A stretch of 64,000 bases of DNA from Polyangiaceae bacterium. Its GTDB lineage: Bacteria > Myxococcota_A > Polyangia > Polyangiales > Polyangiaceae. Position 1 is the first letter of the stretch, and each line of letters begins with the position of its first letter. Below, in pieces: positions 8,206 through 17,234 of the stretch. Where the stretch lies: contig JANXOF010000081.1 of assembly GCA_025353725.1 (NCBI GenBank), positions 124,001 through 188,000 of the forward strand, written 5' to 3'. A program made the position numbers and the translations under genes. The notes beneath the pieces were generated by a model. The model made no database searches, was not told where the DNA came from, and saw only the letters and a program-made list of their open reading frames with translations.

Positions 8206-8286
8206 CCGACATGGGTATCTCAAGGCGAACGGGCGGCGGCGAGGAAGGTGCGAGGACTGGCCGTCGAGACTCGGAAGAGGCGCCTC

Positions 8287-8562
8287 TCAGGCGCAGAGTG
8301 CGCGAAGTGCGTCGAGGACATCGTCGACCGCCGGGTCGATAGGGATGCCCTTATCGAGGACCGTCCGCGGACGCTTCACGATAATCGACATCGCGGGCTT
8401 TTTTGCAAACCCAGCCTCTTCGAGCACGTGGTTGAGGCCAGCACCTCCGTCCGCGCGCCCGGCCGCGGCGGCCGTGACGAGAGCGACCGGCCACGTCCCG
8501 CTCGCGGGGCTGGATTTATCGAGTTTGTGCGGACCACGTGTCACTGGAGCCTTGTTCGCCAT
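8287..8562 (-). CDS. Small conserved-looking hypothetical protein
   Basis: 91 residues: a Lys/Ala/Gly-rich first half and a well-formed second half (SIIVKRPRTVLDKGIPIDP, then a helix VDDVLDALRALCA). No signal peptide or membrane segment. I do not recognise a family. It lies between the PP2C and VWA genes on the same strand with gaps of 233 and 82 bases. The opposite-strand frames across it are antisense shadows, and its residue composition is more protein-like than theirs. The ribosome site is weak. Moderate confidence that it is real. Confidence 0.5.
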   Translation of the reverse strand: MANKAPVTRGPHKLDKSSPASGTWPVALVTAAAAGRADGGAGLNHVLEEAGFAKKPAMSIIVKRPRTVLDKGIPIDPAVDDVLDALRALCA

Positions 8563-8794
8563 CGCACTAAGGCTTGTCGCAGGTTACGTGCCGGCCTCGA
8601 GCGCCTGGTGGATCACGCGTGTCTCGGACGCAAATCGTGCGTGCGATTGGGTCGAGGGCGACCGTTTGCGTAGGCCCGCCCGCATCGAACCCCCGCGCGC
8701 CGGTACTCCATGGCTGGATCGGCCGAGCCCCGAGCTGCGCCACGGATCCTGGGTTGAACCGCGTGGACTACGCAACGGTCGTTTCGTTACTCGT

Positions 8795-9574
8795 TCAGAC
8801 GGCGGGCTCGTCGATCCAGCGCGCGAGGATAGCGGTGATGTTGTCGGGACCGCCGTTTTCATTGGCGCGCTCGACAAGCTTCGAGGCGACGACGCGGAGG
8901 TCGGAGTACTTCATGCAGATTTCGAGCATCTCCGGGTCCTCGACGGGGCCTGAAAGGCCGTCGGAACACAAGATGTAGATGTCGCCTGCGCGGGGCGTCT
9001 CGAACCGAGTGTCGACCTTGACCGTGTCTTTCATGCCGAGCGCGCGCACGATGACGTTCTTGTGAGGAAAGTTCGCGATCTCCTCCGCCGTCAGGCGCTT
9101 CATCTTGATGTAGTCGTTCAGAAGCGAGTGGTCTTCGGAGAGCTGCTCGATCTTGCCGTCGCGCACGCGGTAACCGCGCGAATCACCGACGTGAGCGATG
9201 TAAACGCCCTCTTCGACGGCGAACATGACAACGATCGTCGTCCCCATGCCTCGTTTGCCGGCTTCGCGCTGTGCGGTCTCGTAAATGCGTAGGTTTGCGA
9301 GCTTAATCCCGGTGATGAGCCGATTCTCCTCGTAGCCCTTCGCGCGGTCCATCTTGTAGGGCCAGGTGCGCTCGGGATCTTGCGCGGTAGCAGCGAAAAA
9401 CTCTTTTAGGGAGTCCACCGCCATTTTGCTCGCGACCTCGCCCGAAGCGTGGCCACCCATGCCATCGGCGACCACATAGAGGCCGCTATCCTCGATGATC
9501 GAGAAATTGTCCTCGTTGTGCGTACGCTTCATCCCGACGTTAGTTTCGCCGGCCACCTCGATGCGAAGTCCCAC
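8795..9574 (-). CDS. PP2C-family serine/threonine protein phosphatase
   Basis: 259 residues, a complete stand-alone PPM/PP2C catalytic domain of the PrpC/Stp type. Metal-binding motifs are seen in order: RTHNEDNF near residue 17, VADGMGGHASGE near 37, AHVGDSRGYRVRDGKIEQLSEDHS near 150, LCSDGLSG near 205, and GGPDNITAILA at the C-terminus. It is soluble and expected to remove phosphate from Ser/Thr of kinase substrates using two Mn or Mg ions. Context: same strand as the membrane Ser/Thr kinase 2 kb upstream and 42 bases after the HtrA-like gene, so it is the likely counter-enzyme of that kinase. Confidence 0.93.
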   Translation of the reverse strand: MGLRIEVAGETNVGMKRTHNEDNFSIIEDSGLYVVADGMGGHASGEVASKMAVDSLKEFFAATAQDPERTWPYKMDRAKGYEENRLITGIKLANLRIYETAQREAGKRGMGTTIVVMFAVEEGVYIAHVGDSRGYRVRDGKIEQLSEDHSLLNDYIKMKRLTAEEIANFPHKNVIVRALGMKDTVKVDTRFETPRAGDIYILCSDGLSGPVEDPEMLEICMKYSDLRVVASKLVERANENGGPDNITAILARWIDEPAV

Positions 9575-9616
9575 ACTCGGATGGTCCTAGGCTAGCGGCC
9601 TACTGTCAACGACCGT

Positions 9617-10663
9617 CTACGGGGCGGCGCGAAGAGTGACCAAGACCTCGCGAAACTTGCCCTGACTGAAGACCAAAAATTTGACCTGCTGGTCGACTCC
9701 CCGCTGGGCGATGGAGCTCGCGAGCTGCTCGGGCGTCTCCACGGGTGTCCCGTCTACGGCGACAATGACGTCGGGAGTCTGGCCGCCTGCCTTCAACCCA
9801 GACGCCTCCGCTGGGCTGCCTGGGGCAACCCCCACCACCCGTACACCCTTGACGCCGCCAGGTTCCGTCGACGCGCCCCCGAGGCCAAGCCAGGCGGACG
9901 GCGCGGCCGCTTGAACGGGTGCCTTCATCAGGAACGCACGAAGGGCGTACACGGGCGCGCCAACCGTCAGCGTTACGCAAGGCGTGCCCGAAGCCATCTC
10001 AGCCACGGGGCGTACGCGTGACGCGGGGCCGACCAAGTCAACCGCCGGCTTGCATGCTTTGATGAGCACTCCCACCACATGGCCGCTCGGATCGACAAGC
10101 GGCGCTCCGGGAACCGAGACAGCCCCTTTGAAGTCGATCTCCAGCGCACTACGCAGCTCGTCACCGTGCTTCGCTTTCGCGTCGATACGGCCCTTCGCGA
10201 CGAGCGAGGCTTGAGCGAGTTTGCCGCCCTTTGGAAGAAACGATCGGAGCTCGACGCCCTGCGGGTCGGAATCGGTCGGGCTCAAGCCGTCGCGCCATCG
10301 ACTGCCCGTAGGGGCCAAAAGCGCGAGATCCCAGGCGTCGTCCGTGTGCACGATTTTAGCTCGCACGACGCTTCCGTCGGCGTAGCGAATGTCAGGCTCC
10401 GCGACATTCGTGAGCGACGAAAGAGCGGTCAACACGCGTCCGTCGTTGGCGAGCACTGTGCCTACCGCGAGGGGCCGACCGCCTTGCTCGACCTGCACAA
10501 TGCCTCTGCGGATAGCTTCCGGTTGACTTAAAGGTGGAGTCGGGTTGGTCGCATGAGCGGAGCCTACGGGCGTCGCGGGAGCCGCTCGCGTGACGCGCGA
10601 GATTGCCGCGAGTTCGAGGACAACCACGGACAAGAGAAGACTAGAACCAACGGTGCGCGCCAT
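9617..10663 (-). CDS. HtrA/DegP-like protein with degenerate protease triad, PDZ domain
   Basis: 348 residues: signal peptide (cleavage near residue 28 after V-T-R-A-A), a trypsin-like domain (about 45-235) and a PDZ domain (about 245-345, with VRVVGVAPGSPAEASGLKAG). Aligning to HtrA by eye, the His motif TNNHV is TALSS (Ser82), the Asp motif is kept (DDAWDLALL, Asp112), and the Ser motif GNSGGPL reads SVPGAPL (Pro185 at the catalytic Ser). Two of three triad residues are gone, so it should be proteolytically dead and act as a periplasmic sensor, scaffold or chaperone. It lies between the kinase-associated membrane protein and the PP2C gene, which fits a sensing or adaptor part in that signalling group. 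Confidence 0.85.
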   Translation of the reverse strand: MARTVGSSLLLSVVVLELAAISRVTRAAPATPVGSAHATNPTPPLSQPEAIRRGIVQVEQGGRPLAVGTVLANDGRVLTALSSLTNVAEPDIRYADGSVVRAKIVHTDDAWDLALLAPTGSRWRDGLSPTDSDPQGVELRSFLPKGGKLAQASLVAKGRIDAKAKHGDELRSALEIDFKGAVSVPGAPLVDPSGHVVGVLIKACKPAVDLVGPASRVRPVAEMASGTPCVTLTVGAPVYALRAFLMKAPVQAAAPSAWLGLGGASTEPGGVKGVRVVGVAPGSPAEASGLKAGGQTPDVIVAVDGTPVETPEQLASSIAQRGVDQQVKFLVFSQGKFREVLVTLRAAP

Positions 10664-10765
10664 TCGATGGTGGACGCTAGCACCGCCAGCGCCGCATCCA
10701 AGCCGCAGGGGCGACGGCCCTCAAGAACGCCCAACGCCCGATGCCACGACCGCCGGCGTCGCGCG

Positions 10766-11641
10766 CTAGAACGTGAACCATGGGCTCGCGGCGGTAGGTC
10801 GAGCATGCCTTGAACTTGGAGCGTCCTCCGGATCACGATGACTTCCCTGCGCGAAGTACCAAACGAGACCACCGAGGAGCGCGACGGCGCCGCCGATACC
10901 GACCGCCAGGCCCGTATTCGAGAGTCGAAGGCCGGATTCGGCTTTGGCAAATACCGATGCCCCGGGTGGTGCCGCACATTCCCTCGTCGACACAGAGCAC
11001 GCGTCGGGAACGCTGCTCGAACCGAGGCCAAAGAGCACACCGCCTGTGACTACGGCCGCTGCACCAACGCCCGCGACGACAAGAGGAAATGCGCCTCGCC
11101 TCGTGGGGGCTGCCCGCGCAACCGGCGCGTCGGCGGCGTCGCTTTTCGAAGGCGAATGGTCCACGAACGACGCGGTTAGGTTTCGCCCGCGTTCTCCCTG
11201 GTTGAGAACGACCTTGAGCGCGACTTCTTTGCCCTCGTGAACATACCGGAGGACATGTTTTCCCGGCTCCAACTCGTAGGCTCGCCCATCATCGAGTCGC
11301 GTTGTGACGAGAACATCGTCTACGTAGACCGAGGTGAGGGAGAGATCGCCGCCGGTCGCATCTCGCGCGCTCAACGTCACCGTGGGGACGAGCTGCGCGA
11401 GCTCTTCGCCAAAGCGCGCGCAGTCTTGCTGCACGAGAGACGGACACGAGCTTTGGGCGCACGCAAGAAAGGCCTGCCTGGCCCGCGCGATTTGCCCGCG
11501 CTCGCGAAACTCTTGGGCACGACCGTGAGCGTCGACGCATTCCTCGCGCGACGGCGCCGCTTGTGCCCACGAGGATACGAGAATCACGAGAGAGGCGGAG
11601 CTTAGCACCGCGAAAGACTGTGGCGTTCGTCGCATCGACAT
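10766..11641 (-). CDS. PEGA-like secreted/membrane protein linked to Ser/Thr kinases
   Basis: 291 residues from the ATG at 11641, which has AAGGAG eight bases upstream; an upstream in-frame extension would overlap the kinase gene. Signal peptide ends at S-W-A-Q-A-A. Next comes a Cys-containing helical segment (EECVDAHGRAQEFRERGQ...CPSLVQQDC) like the TPR-type start of this family, then a beta sandwich resembling PEGA (SVYVDDVLVTTRLDDGRAYELEPGKH), and two hydrophobic segments near residues 190-210 and 240-265. Proteins of this build commonly follow membrane Ser/Thr kinase genes in Polyangia. It starts 24 bases after the kinase stop, so co-transcription is very likely; the role is probably surface sensing or envelope anchoring. 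Confidence 0.75.
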   Translation of the reverse strand: MSMRRTPQSFAVLSSASLVILVSSWAQAAPSREECVDAHGRAQEFRERGQIARARQAFLACAQSSCPSLVQQDCARFGEELAQLVPTVTLSARDATGGDLSLTSVYVDDVLVTTRLDDGRAYELEPGKHVLRYVHEGKEVALKVVLNQGERGRNLTASFVDHSPSKSDAADAPVARAAPTRRGAFPLVVAGVGAAAVVTGGVLFGLGSSSVPDACSVSTRECAAPPGASVFAKAESGLRLSNTGLAVGIGGAVALLGGLVWYFAQGSHRDPEDAPSSRHARPTAASPWFTF

Positions 11642-11664
11642 CAAGGACTCCTTCAGGCGGGAAA

Positions 11665-13380
11665 TTATAAGCAACTTGGCTTGAATACCTTTTTCGTTCC
11701 TTCGAAGAAAAAGGGAGGATTGCAGTCGACTTTCACGCTCGACACCGAAGCGGCTGCTGAGGCCGGACTCGCCACCGCAGACGGACTTTGTCCTGAGGGC
11801 GCGGACGGCGTCACGCGCACGGGCCCAGCAGCGCGCGGGGCCCAGTGATTCGGCTTGGGCAGAGGCGCACTCGCGGGGGCCGTTGGAGGGGACGTAGGCG
11901 TCGCAGAAAGCGCCGCGAGTGGCGCTCGCGCCGACGTTATCGCGAGCGCGGACTCCGCCGAGTCGCTCTTCGAGGGCACGGAGCTGAAATCGACCGCGGG
12001 AGCCGAATCACGCCTCACGGCAGAGGCCGCCGCGCGGGATGTCACCATGCTTTCACGTACGAATCCGCCCGCGAGGCCGGCTAGTACTAGCGCCGAAGCC
12101 GCTACCCAAGTCACAAGCCGCGAGCTTCGCATCGCGGCCACGGAACGCGGCACGGACGACGCCCCGAGCGCTCGTCGAAAAACCTCCGAGTCGTCCGCAT
12201 CGCCGGGGGCACGGGAAGGAAACGTCACGGACGGCGGAGCCGAGGTGCGCGTTGACGAAGAGGCATAGCCCGCGATCGAGAGCGAGTCGGTCGAGCCGAG
12301 CGACAGCGCTCCCACCAACGAGCCCACGGTGCGCTGCGTACCTGAGCTCGGGGCAAAGAGCGCCTTGCGCCGGAAACTTTCTTCGTTTGCAGTGAGCACG
12401 CGTTGGCTTTGGTCGAGGAACTCAGCCCCTGCCGCGCGCACCCAATCAGCGACCTCCATCGAGGTGGCGCCGGGGCGAACGTCGAGAAGCGCGCGCTGCA
12501 TTTCGGCCGCCGTCGCAAATCGGTCGGTGCTGCTTTGGGACATGGCGCGCGCCACGATGGCGTCGAGCGCAAGCAGCTCCTTCCACCGTGCTTCCGCCGT
12601 CGTGCGGCGCGAATCAGCGAGCGCCTCGGTCACTCGCGGGATGGATCCGTTCATCACGGCCGTGACGAAAGCAAGCTCACTGCGTCCGTCGTAAATGCGT
12701 CGATTGACAAGCATCTCCCAGGCGAGAACCCCAGTCGCATAGAGATCGGCCGTGCGGTCAATGCCCTCCATCCTCAGCTGTTCAGGGGCCATGTAGGCGA
12801 GCTTCCCCTTGAATACACCGTCACGTGTATGGTGCGCACTGGTCCGCGCTTTCGCGATCCCGAAGTCCAGCAGCCGCGGAATCCCATCCACGCTGACCAT
12901 CACGTTTTGAGGAGAAACGTCGCGATGCACGATGTCGAGCGGTTGCCCGGCTTCATCCGTCACTTCGTGCGCCGCGTGGAGACCGGCGAGAACCCCCGTC
13001 AACAATGCGACGGCGATATCGAGAGGAAGCGGCGCGCCGCTGGTCTGCGCAGCCTTCATCAACTGGCTAAGCGGAACGCCGTGCACGTACTCCATAACGA
13101 GAATAAGCTCGCGGCCAGCCATAACGACATCGAGTACGGGAACCACGTTCGGATGATGAATGTGGGAGGCAATGCATGCCTCGTCGTGAAACATAGTCAC
13201 GAAATCCGGATCTTCAGCGAATTGAGGGTGAAGCCGTTTGGCCGCAACGAGACGCGAAAATCCCTCGGCGCCGACGAGTCGTGCGGTATGTACGGAAGCC
13301 ATACCGCCGCGTGCGATCGCCGGGTAAAGAAGATACCGACCGAACGACTCGGGCGGAATCGAGTGCGCGAGCTCGTTCAT
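11665..13380 (-). CDS. Transmembrane Ser/Thr protein kinase (PKN type)
   Basis: 571 residues. Kinase domain about 14-285: Gly-rich loop ARGGMAS, VAAK with Lys48, Glu67 in the C helix, HRDVSPQN (Asp154) and DFG (172-174). All catalytic residues are present. A linker leads to one membrane helix near residue 425 (WVAASALVLAGLAGGF), then a Ser/Pro/Ala-rich outer region ending with a Cys-bearing tail (CNPPFFFEG...FKPSCL), a C-terminal signature I associate with Polyangia kinases. AGGAGACCCGCA precedes the ATG. The gene follows a LivK-like receptor gene by 51 bases and precedes its PEGA-like partner, so the outer tail may receive a signal from either. Confidence 0.95.
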   Translation of the reverse strand: MNELAHSIPPESFGRYLLYPAIARGGMASVHTARLVGAEGFSRLVAAKRLHPQFAEDPDFVTMFHDEACIASHIHHPNVVPVLDVVMAGRELILVMEYVHGVPLSQLMKAAQTSGAPLPLDIAVALLTGVLAGLHAAHEVTDEAGQPLDIVHRDVSPQNVMVSVDGIPRLLDFGIAKARTSAHHTRDGVFKGKLAYMAPEQLRMEGIDRTADLYATGVLAWEMLVNRRIYDGRSELAFVTAVMNGSIPRVTEALADSRRTTAEARWKELLALDAIVARAMSQSSTDRFATAAEMQRALLDVRPGATSMEVADWVRAAGAEFLDQSQRVLTANEESFRRKALFAPSSGTQRTVGSLVGALSLGSTDSLSIAGYASSSTRTSAPPSVTFPSRAPGDADDSEVFRRALGASSVPRSVAAMRSSRLVTWVAASALVLAGLAGGFVRESMVTSRAAASAVRRDSAPAVDFSSVPSKSDSAESALAITSARAPLAALSATPTSPPTAPASAPLPKPNHWAPRAAGPVRVTPSAPSGQSPSAVASPASAAASVSSVKVDCNPPFFFEGTKKVFKPSCL

Positions 13381-13431
13381 TGCGGGTCTCCTGACGTCGC
13401 TTCGCTCGTTTCCAACGTTGAATAAAGCATG

Positions 13432-14949
13432 TTACTCAAAGAGCTGAATCGGAGTACCTTCGCTCCAAAAGTAGCTATTTGCAAAACTCCCATCGGCCGC
13501 GATAGCGGTTCCGAAAACAGACTTCGAGTAGTCGTGGCGCGCAGCCGTAAAGCCCGACGTAGCGCCGAGTCCGAGACTCAAGCGCGGGAGCTTCTCGAAG
13601 GTGGCTACAAGCGCGTCCGGAGTGAAGGGCCCCTCGTGGGCGGCAAGGCCCGCCACGAAAATGCGCCCTGCGAGATAGCCCTCGAGCGACGTGAAGCTCG
13701 GCGCAAGATTGGAGGCGGCAAGCGCTTTGAGATAATCACGCACGCCGTCACTGTCGTCACTCTGGTAGTTCGGAACGACTTGCGAGACGAAGACACCTTC
13801 CGTGTAGGACTTTACGCCGTCAGCGGTTTGAACGCCGCCGGCATCATGGAGGCGCGCGGCGAGAGAGTTCGGCCCCACGAACGACACATTACTAAAATAT
13901 AGAGTAAGACGTTTCGCTTTATTATTGGATGTTTGCTCTACGTCGCTCGCGTACTGCCAATCTCGAATTCCGCGAATGTACTGCGTTGAAGGCCCGTAGG
14001 TGTCGGTCATCAGGATACCGACAACGTGGTTCCCTGGTTCTGCGAGGAGCTTCGAAAAGTAAGCTGTGGTGGCTTTAATTTGCTCCGGGACGCTCGAGGT
14101 GTCCTCCCGCGCATAGCGAAACCGTGCAACCGGTACCGCAGGCGGGCCTTCAACGGCTGTCACCGCAGCGACAAGGCCGTCGTAGCCGGCTTGGCCGAAC
14201 GAGTCAGCCTGGTCAAAACTCACGAAGTGGCGTGCGTCGGAAACGCGAAGTTTTTTGAAATACTCCACCGTCGCGCGCGCCTCCTGAGCGTAGCTCGCGC
14301 GGACGTTGAAGATGTACTTACGACAAGGGCCCGAGAGTTCGTCCCGGAGCACCTTCGCGGCTCCGGTGAATGCGCCGAAAAAGAGGCTCCCTGTTTCGAC
14401 CGCAATAGGTGCAGACCGCACCATCGTCGGTGTTCCGACGCTACCAAGGAGCGCGAGCACCGCGTTCGGCCCCCGAACGAGGGCGCTGTCGGCCACCGGC
14501 TGGTCCCCCGACACTACGGCTGTCGTCGTCGTTGGGCATCGTGCGGGCGTCGACGACGCCACGACGTCGAGCAAGTCCCGTGCTGCGATTTCAGCCGTTT
14601 GCGGTTGGTATTGGTCGTCGCGGAAGGCGAGCTCGATGGTGCGACCGCGAATGCCGCCGAGTGCGTTTTGGCCGTCGAAGGCGAGCGTAATGCCTTTCTT
14701 CATTTCGGTCCCGAGCTCTTGGCTAGGCCCGCTAAGCGGTGCGCTCATTCCGATACGCAATGGCTCGTCAGCGCTCGCGACACAGGTGGACTGCCCCGAA
14801 CGTGTTCCACACACGAATCCGGTGCCGCACTCCGTGTCGGTTTTGCACGCCTTCGCGTGAAATGTAGCCGAGCACGAAGCGAGCGACGAGAGAGAGACAA
14901 GGAAGGCGACGGCGAGGGCCGCTACGGGCGAAGAATCCGGGCGAGGCAT
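13432..14949 (-). CDS. LivK-like periplasmic ligand-binding lipoprotein
   Basis: 505 residues from the ATG at 14949, chosen because it begins the signal peptide; the frame upstream is Arg-rich. Lipobox S-L-A-S-C. A short Cys-rich EGF-like knot follows (CKTDTECGTGFVC), then a type I periplasmic-binding fold of the Leu/Ile/Val-binding family: RIGMSAPLSGPSQELGTEM..GITLAF, GGIRGRTIELAFRDDQY, and VLALLGSVGTPTM. In transporters this domain delivers amino acids, but no permease or ATPase genes are nearby. Sitting directly upstream of a membrane Ser/Thr kinase, it more likely acts as a ligand receptor for that kinase (inference). Substrate unknown. Confidence 0.87.
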   Translation of the reverse strand: MPRPDSSPVAALAVAFLVSLSSLASCSATFHAKACKTDTECGTGFVCGTRSGQSTCVASADEPLRIGMSAPLSGPSQELGTEMKKGITLAFDGQNALGGIRGRTIELAFRDDQYQPQTAEIAARDLLDVVASSTPARCPTTTTAVVSGDQPVADSALVRGPNAVLALLGSVGTPTMVRSAPIAVETGSLFFGAFTGAAKVLRDELSGPCRKYIFNVRASYAQEARATVEYFKKLRVSDARHFVSFDQADSFGQAGYDGLVAAVTAVEGPPAVPVARFRYAREDTSSVPEQIKATTAYFSKLLAEPGNHVVGILMTDTYGPSTQYIRGIRDWQYASDVEQTSNNKAKRLTLYFSNVSFVGPNSLAARLHDAGGVQTADGVKSYTEGVFVSQVVPNYQSDDSDGVRDYLKALAASNLAPSFTSLEGYLAGRIFVAGLAAHEGPFTPDALVATFEKLPRLSLGLGATSGFTAARHDYSKSVFGTAIAADGSFANSYFWSEGTPIQLFE

Positions 14950-15090
14950 AGTCCGCCGTGAAGCACGTCCCGGGCCATCACCGAGCACACGGCTCGGTCG
15001 ACTTGCGCGCGCGAGACCCAGGGTGGTGCGTGGGTTTACCCGCATCATGCCTGCGGGATACGCGCCGCAAGGAGACGTGAGACCGCGTGG

Positions 15091-15696
15091 TCACGCGTAG
15101 GTCTTGCGGGCAAAAAGCGACCGGCTCGGGTCCGCGACGCGGTCGACAAAGACGAATCCGTCGAGATGGTCGATTTCGTGCTGTAGGCATCGAGCCTCCA
15201 TCGCATCGGCCGCAACGCGCACGAGCTTTCCGGAGCCCGGCTCGTAACCCTCGACGACAACGGTGGCCGCACGCCGGACGTCGCCGGTAAAGTCGGGGAC
15301 GCTCATGCAGCCCTCACGCATGAGAATCTCCCCCGAACTTTCGACGATCCGAGGGTTCGCCATCACGACAAGCCCGGCGCACGAGCGCGCTTTCTTGTGC
15401 CCCGTGAGATCCATGCAAAATACACGAACGGACTCGCCGACCTGCGGCGCCGCAAGACCTACGCACGCCGGCGAAACACGCATCAAGGCGACCAGCGATT
15501 CCGCGAGCTCAAGGACGGCGGCCGCACGTGGATTCACCTCGCCCGCGCGCATCCCGAGGACTGCGTTCGGACACGAGAGAACGCGGCGCACGGGTGACAA
15601 GCGGAACGTTCCGCTGATGGTTCCGCGCGAATTGATGGGTGCGGGTGCGGGTGCGTACTGCGGGTCGACGGTGAGAGCATGCAGGTTTTTTGGCAT
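15091..15696 (-). CDS. def: Peptide deformylase
   Basis: 201 residues from the ATG at 15696, which has GGAGG nearby upstream; an in-frame GTG lies 36 bases earlier. All three deformylase motifs are present: GLAAPQVG (residues 80-87), EGCMSV (128-133, Met in place of the usual Leu; Cys130 is the metal ligand) and HEIDH (173-177). It removes the N-formyl group from new proteins using Fe2+ or a similar metal. It is longer than the about 170-residue bacterial enzymes because of an N-terminal extension of some 35 residues rich in Pro and Ala. It follows the sigma54 activator by 66 bases on the same strand. No fmt gene is seen next to it. It could be a second copy. Confidence 0.9.
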   Translation of the reverse strand: MPKNLHALTVDPQYAPAPAPINSRGTISGTFRLSPVRRVLSCPNAVLGMRAGEVNPRAAAVLELAESLVALMRVSPACVGLAAPQVGESVRVFCMDLTGHKKARSCAGLVVMANPRIVESSGEILMREGCMSVPDFTGDVRRAATVVVEGYEPGSGKLVRVAADAMEARCLQHEIDHLDGFVFVDRVADPSRSLFARKTYA

Positions 15697-15762
15697 ACGC
15701 GGGTGGCCTCCAGACGGATCTGGGGAGCACAACGCGGGCCAACTGACGCGCCGCGACGAGGC

Positions 15763-17223
15763 TTAAGCTTTCCGCCCTACCTTCAACCCGTGTTTCTGCG
15801 CGAGTTGATGAAGATACATTCGGTCCATCTTCGCAGCGCGCGCGGCCTGGCTCACATTGCCGTTGCATCGCTCGATGAGAGGCGCCAGGTACGCTCGCTC
15901 GAACGACGTAACGGCCGCCTCTTTCGCGATGCGAAAAGCGACGTCCGTGTAGTCCGCCTTGTTCTCTGGTTTCCCGTCCGCGTAAGGTCGCTCCGAATCG
16001 CGTGGCTCGCCGAACGGAGCGCCGTCGGGCTCTTCGACAAGAGGTCGCACACTCGAACGAATCGTCCCGCTCCGGCGCGACGGAGGCGGTACGTCGTCGA
16101 GCACCACGCTCCGTTCAATGTAGTTTTTGAGTTCGCGAACGTTGCCCGGCCAGTCGTGTCTCTGCATCTCAGAGACGACCTCCGGCGAGAAGAGTCGCGA
16201 CCCGTCTTGCCCTCCAATCTGCGCGAGGAAACTCGTGACCAAAAGTGGGATGTCCTCGACGCGGTCGCGCAGGGGCGGAACCCTCACGCCTACCTTGGCA
16301 AGGCGGTAGTAGAGATCCTCACGGAAGCGACCGCGATTTACCTCACGCTCCAATTCACGATTGGTGGCCGCAATCACGCGGACGTCAATCGCCTTCATTT
16401 TCGTCTGTCCGACGCGCCTCACCTCGCGCGCTTCGAGGGCACGGAGAAGCTTCGGCTGGAGCTCTAAGGGCAGTTCGCCTATCTCGTCCAGAAAGAGTGT
16501 TCCACCGTCGGCCGCCTCGAACGCTCCCGCGCGATCGCGGTCTGCCCCCGTGAACGCGCCGCGAACATGGCCGAAGAGCTCACTCTCGACCAAGTTCGGC
16601 GAAATAGCGCCGCAATCAACCACGACGACGGGGCCGTCGGCGCGTGCGCTGCGCTGCACGAGCTCCGTCGCTACGAGCTCTTTGCCTGTGCCACTCTCGC
16701 CGTTGATGAGCACATCGATTTCACTCGCCGCGATGCGTTCAAGCACGGCGAACAGCCGCTGCATGAGTAAGCTTTGCCCAATCATCGCGCCAAACTGCGT
16801 CGGGACAACGACCCTGGTGACGTGACCGCGGCTCACAGGCCGCACGCGAATCGACGATTCACCGAGCGAGATGAGCGACTCGCTCTCGAACTCCGCGGCA
16901 AGGACTTTCACGCCGTCGAGCCGCGTCCCGTTCATCGATCCCGTATCGGTGACGCGCCACGCCTTTCCTTCGCGTGCGATGCGACAGTGAAAACGCGAAA
17001 TCGTCTTGTCTTCGAGCACCAAGTCGTTCGACTCATGGGAGCCAACTCGGCAACCCTCTCCGTCGAAGTCGAGCGCGAGGGAAGACTCTTTTCCGGCGAC
17101 GCGCTCCACCTTGATGTGAAGCCTGACGAGTTCCAGTGCCGCGGTTGCGCCATGCGCGGCAAGCGGGTTCGCGTACTTTGCCCGTGTGACGTTACGCTCG
17201 CTGAAGTCTTCGCTCGCCGCCAT
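15763..17223 (-). CDS. FHA-domain sigma54-dependent transcriptional activator
   Basis: 486 residues in three parts. FHA domain (about 30-125): GCRVGSHESNDLVLEDKTIS then RFHCRI and DTGSMNGTRLDG, the phosphothreonine-recognition loops. AAA+ domain (about 145-385): Walker A GESGTGKE, the sigma54-contacting GAFTGA within ELFGHVRGAFTGA, Walker B GGTLFLDEIGE, and the WPGNVRELKNYIE segment. C-terminal Fis-type helix-turn-helix with RCNGNVSQAARAAKMDRMYL. It should open sigma54 promoters after sensing a phosphothreonine partner, probably a substrate of a Ser/Thr kinase. FHA-fused activators of this kind are characteristic of myxobacteria. It follows the response regulator gene by 11 bases, so they form an operon. 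Target promoters are not known. Confidence 0.95.
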   Translation of the reverse strand: MAASEDFSERNVTRAKYANPLAAHGATAALELVRLHIKVERVAGKESSLALDFDGEGCRVGSHESNDLVLEDKTISRFHCRIAREGKAWRVTDTGSMNGTRLDGVKVLAAEFESESLISLGESSIRVRPVSRGHVTRVVVPTQFGAMIGQSLLMQRLFAVLERIAASEIDVLINGESGTGKELVATELVQRSARADGPVVVVDCGAISPNLVESELFGHVRGAFTGADRDRAGAFEAADGGTLFLDEIGELPLELQPKLLRALEAREVRRVGQTKMKAIDVRVIAATNRELEREVNRGRFREDLYYRLAKVGVRVPPLRDRVEDIPLLVTSFLAQIGGQDGSRLFSPEVVSEMQRHDWPGNVRELKNYIERSVVLDDVPPPSRRSGTIRSSVRPLVEEPDGAPFGEPRDSERPYADGKPENKADYTDVAFRIAKEAAVTSFERAYLAPLIERCNGNVSQAARAAKMDRMYLHQLAQKHGLKVGRKA

Positions 17224-17234
17224 GGCGCCGGAGT

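Noticed and set aside
7889-8953. Long plus-strand frame of 354 codons
   Set aside because: Antisense to the VWA, small-protein and PP2C genes, with no domain features.
12403-13425. Plus-strand frame of 340 codons
   Set aside because: It is the mirror of the well-supported Ser/Thr kinase and reads as Arg/His-rich shadow sequence.
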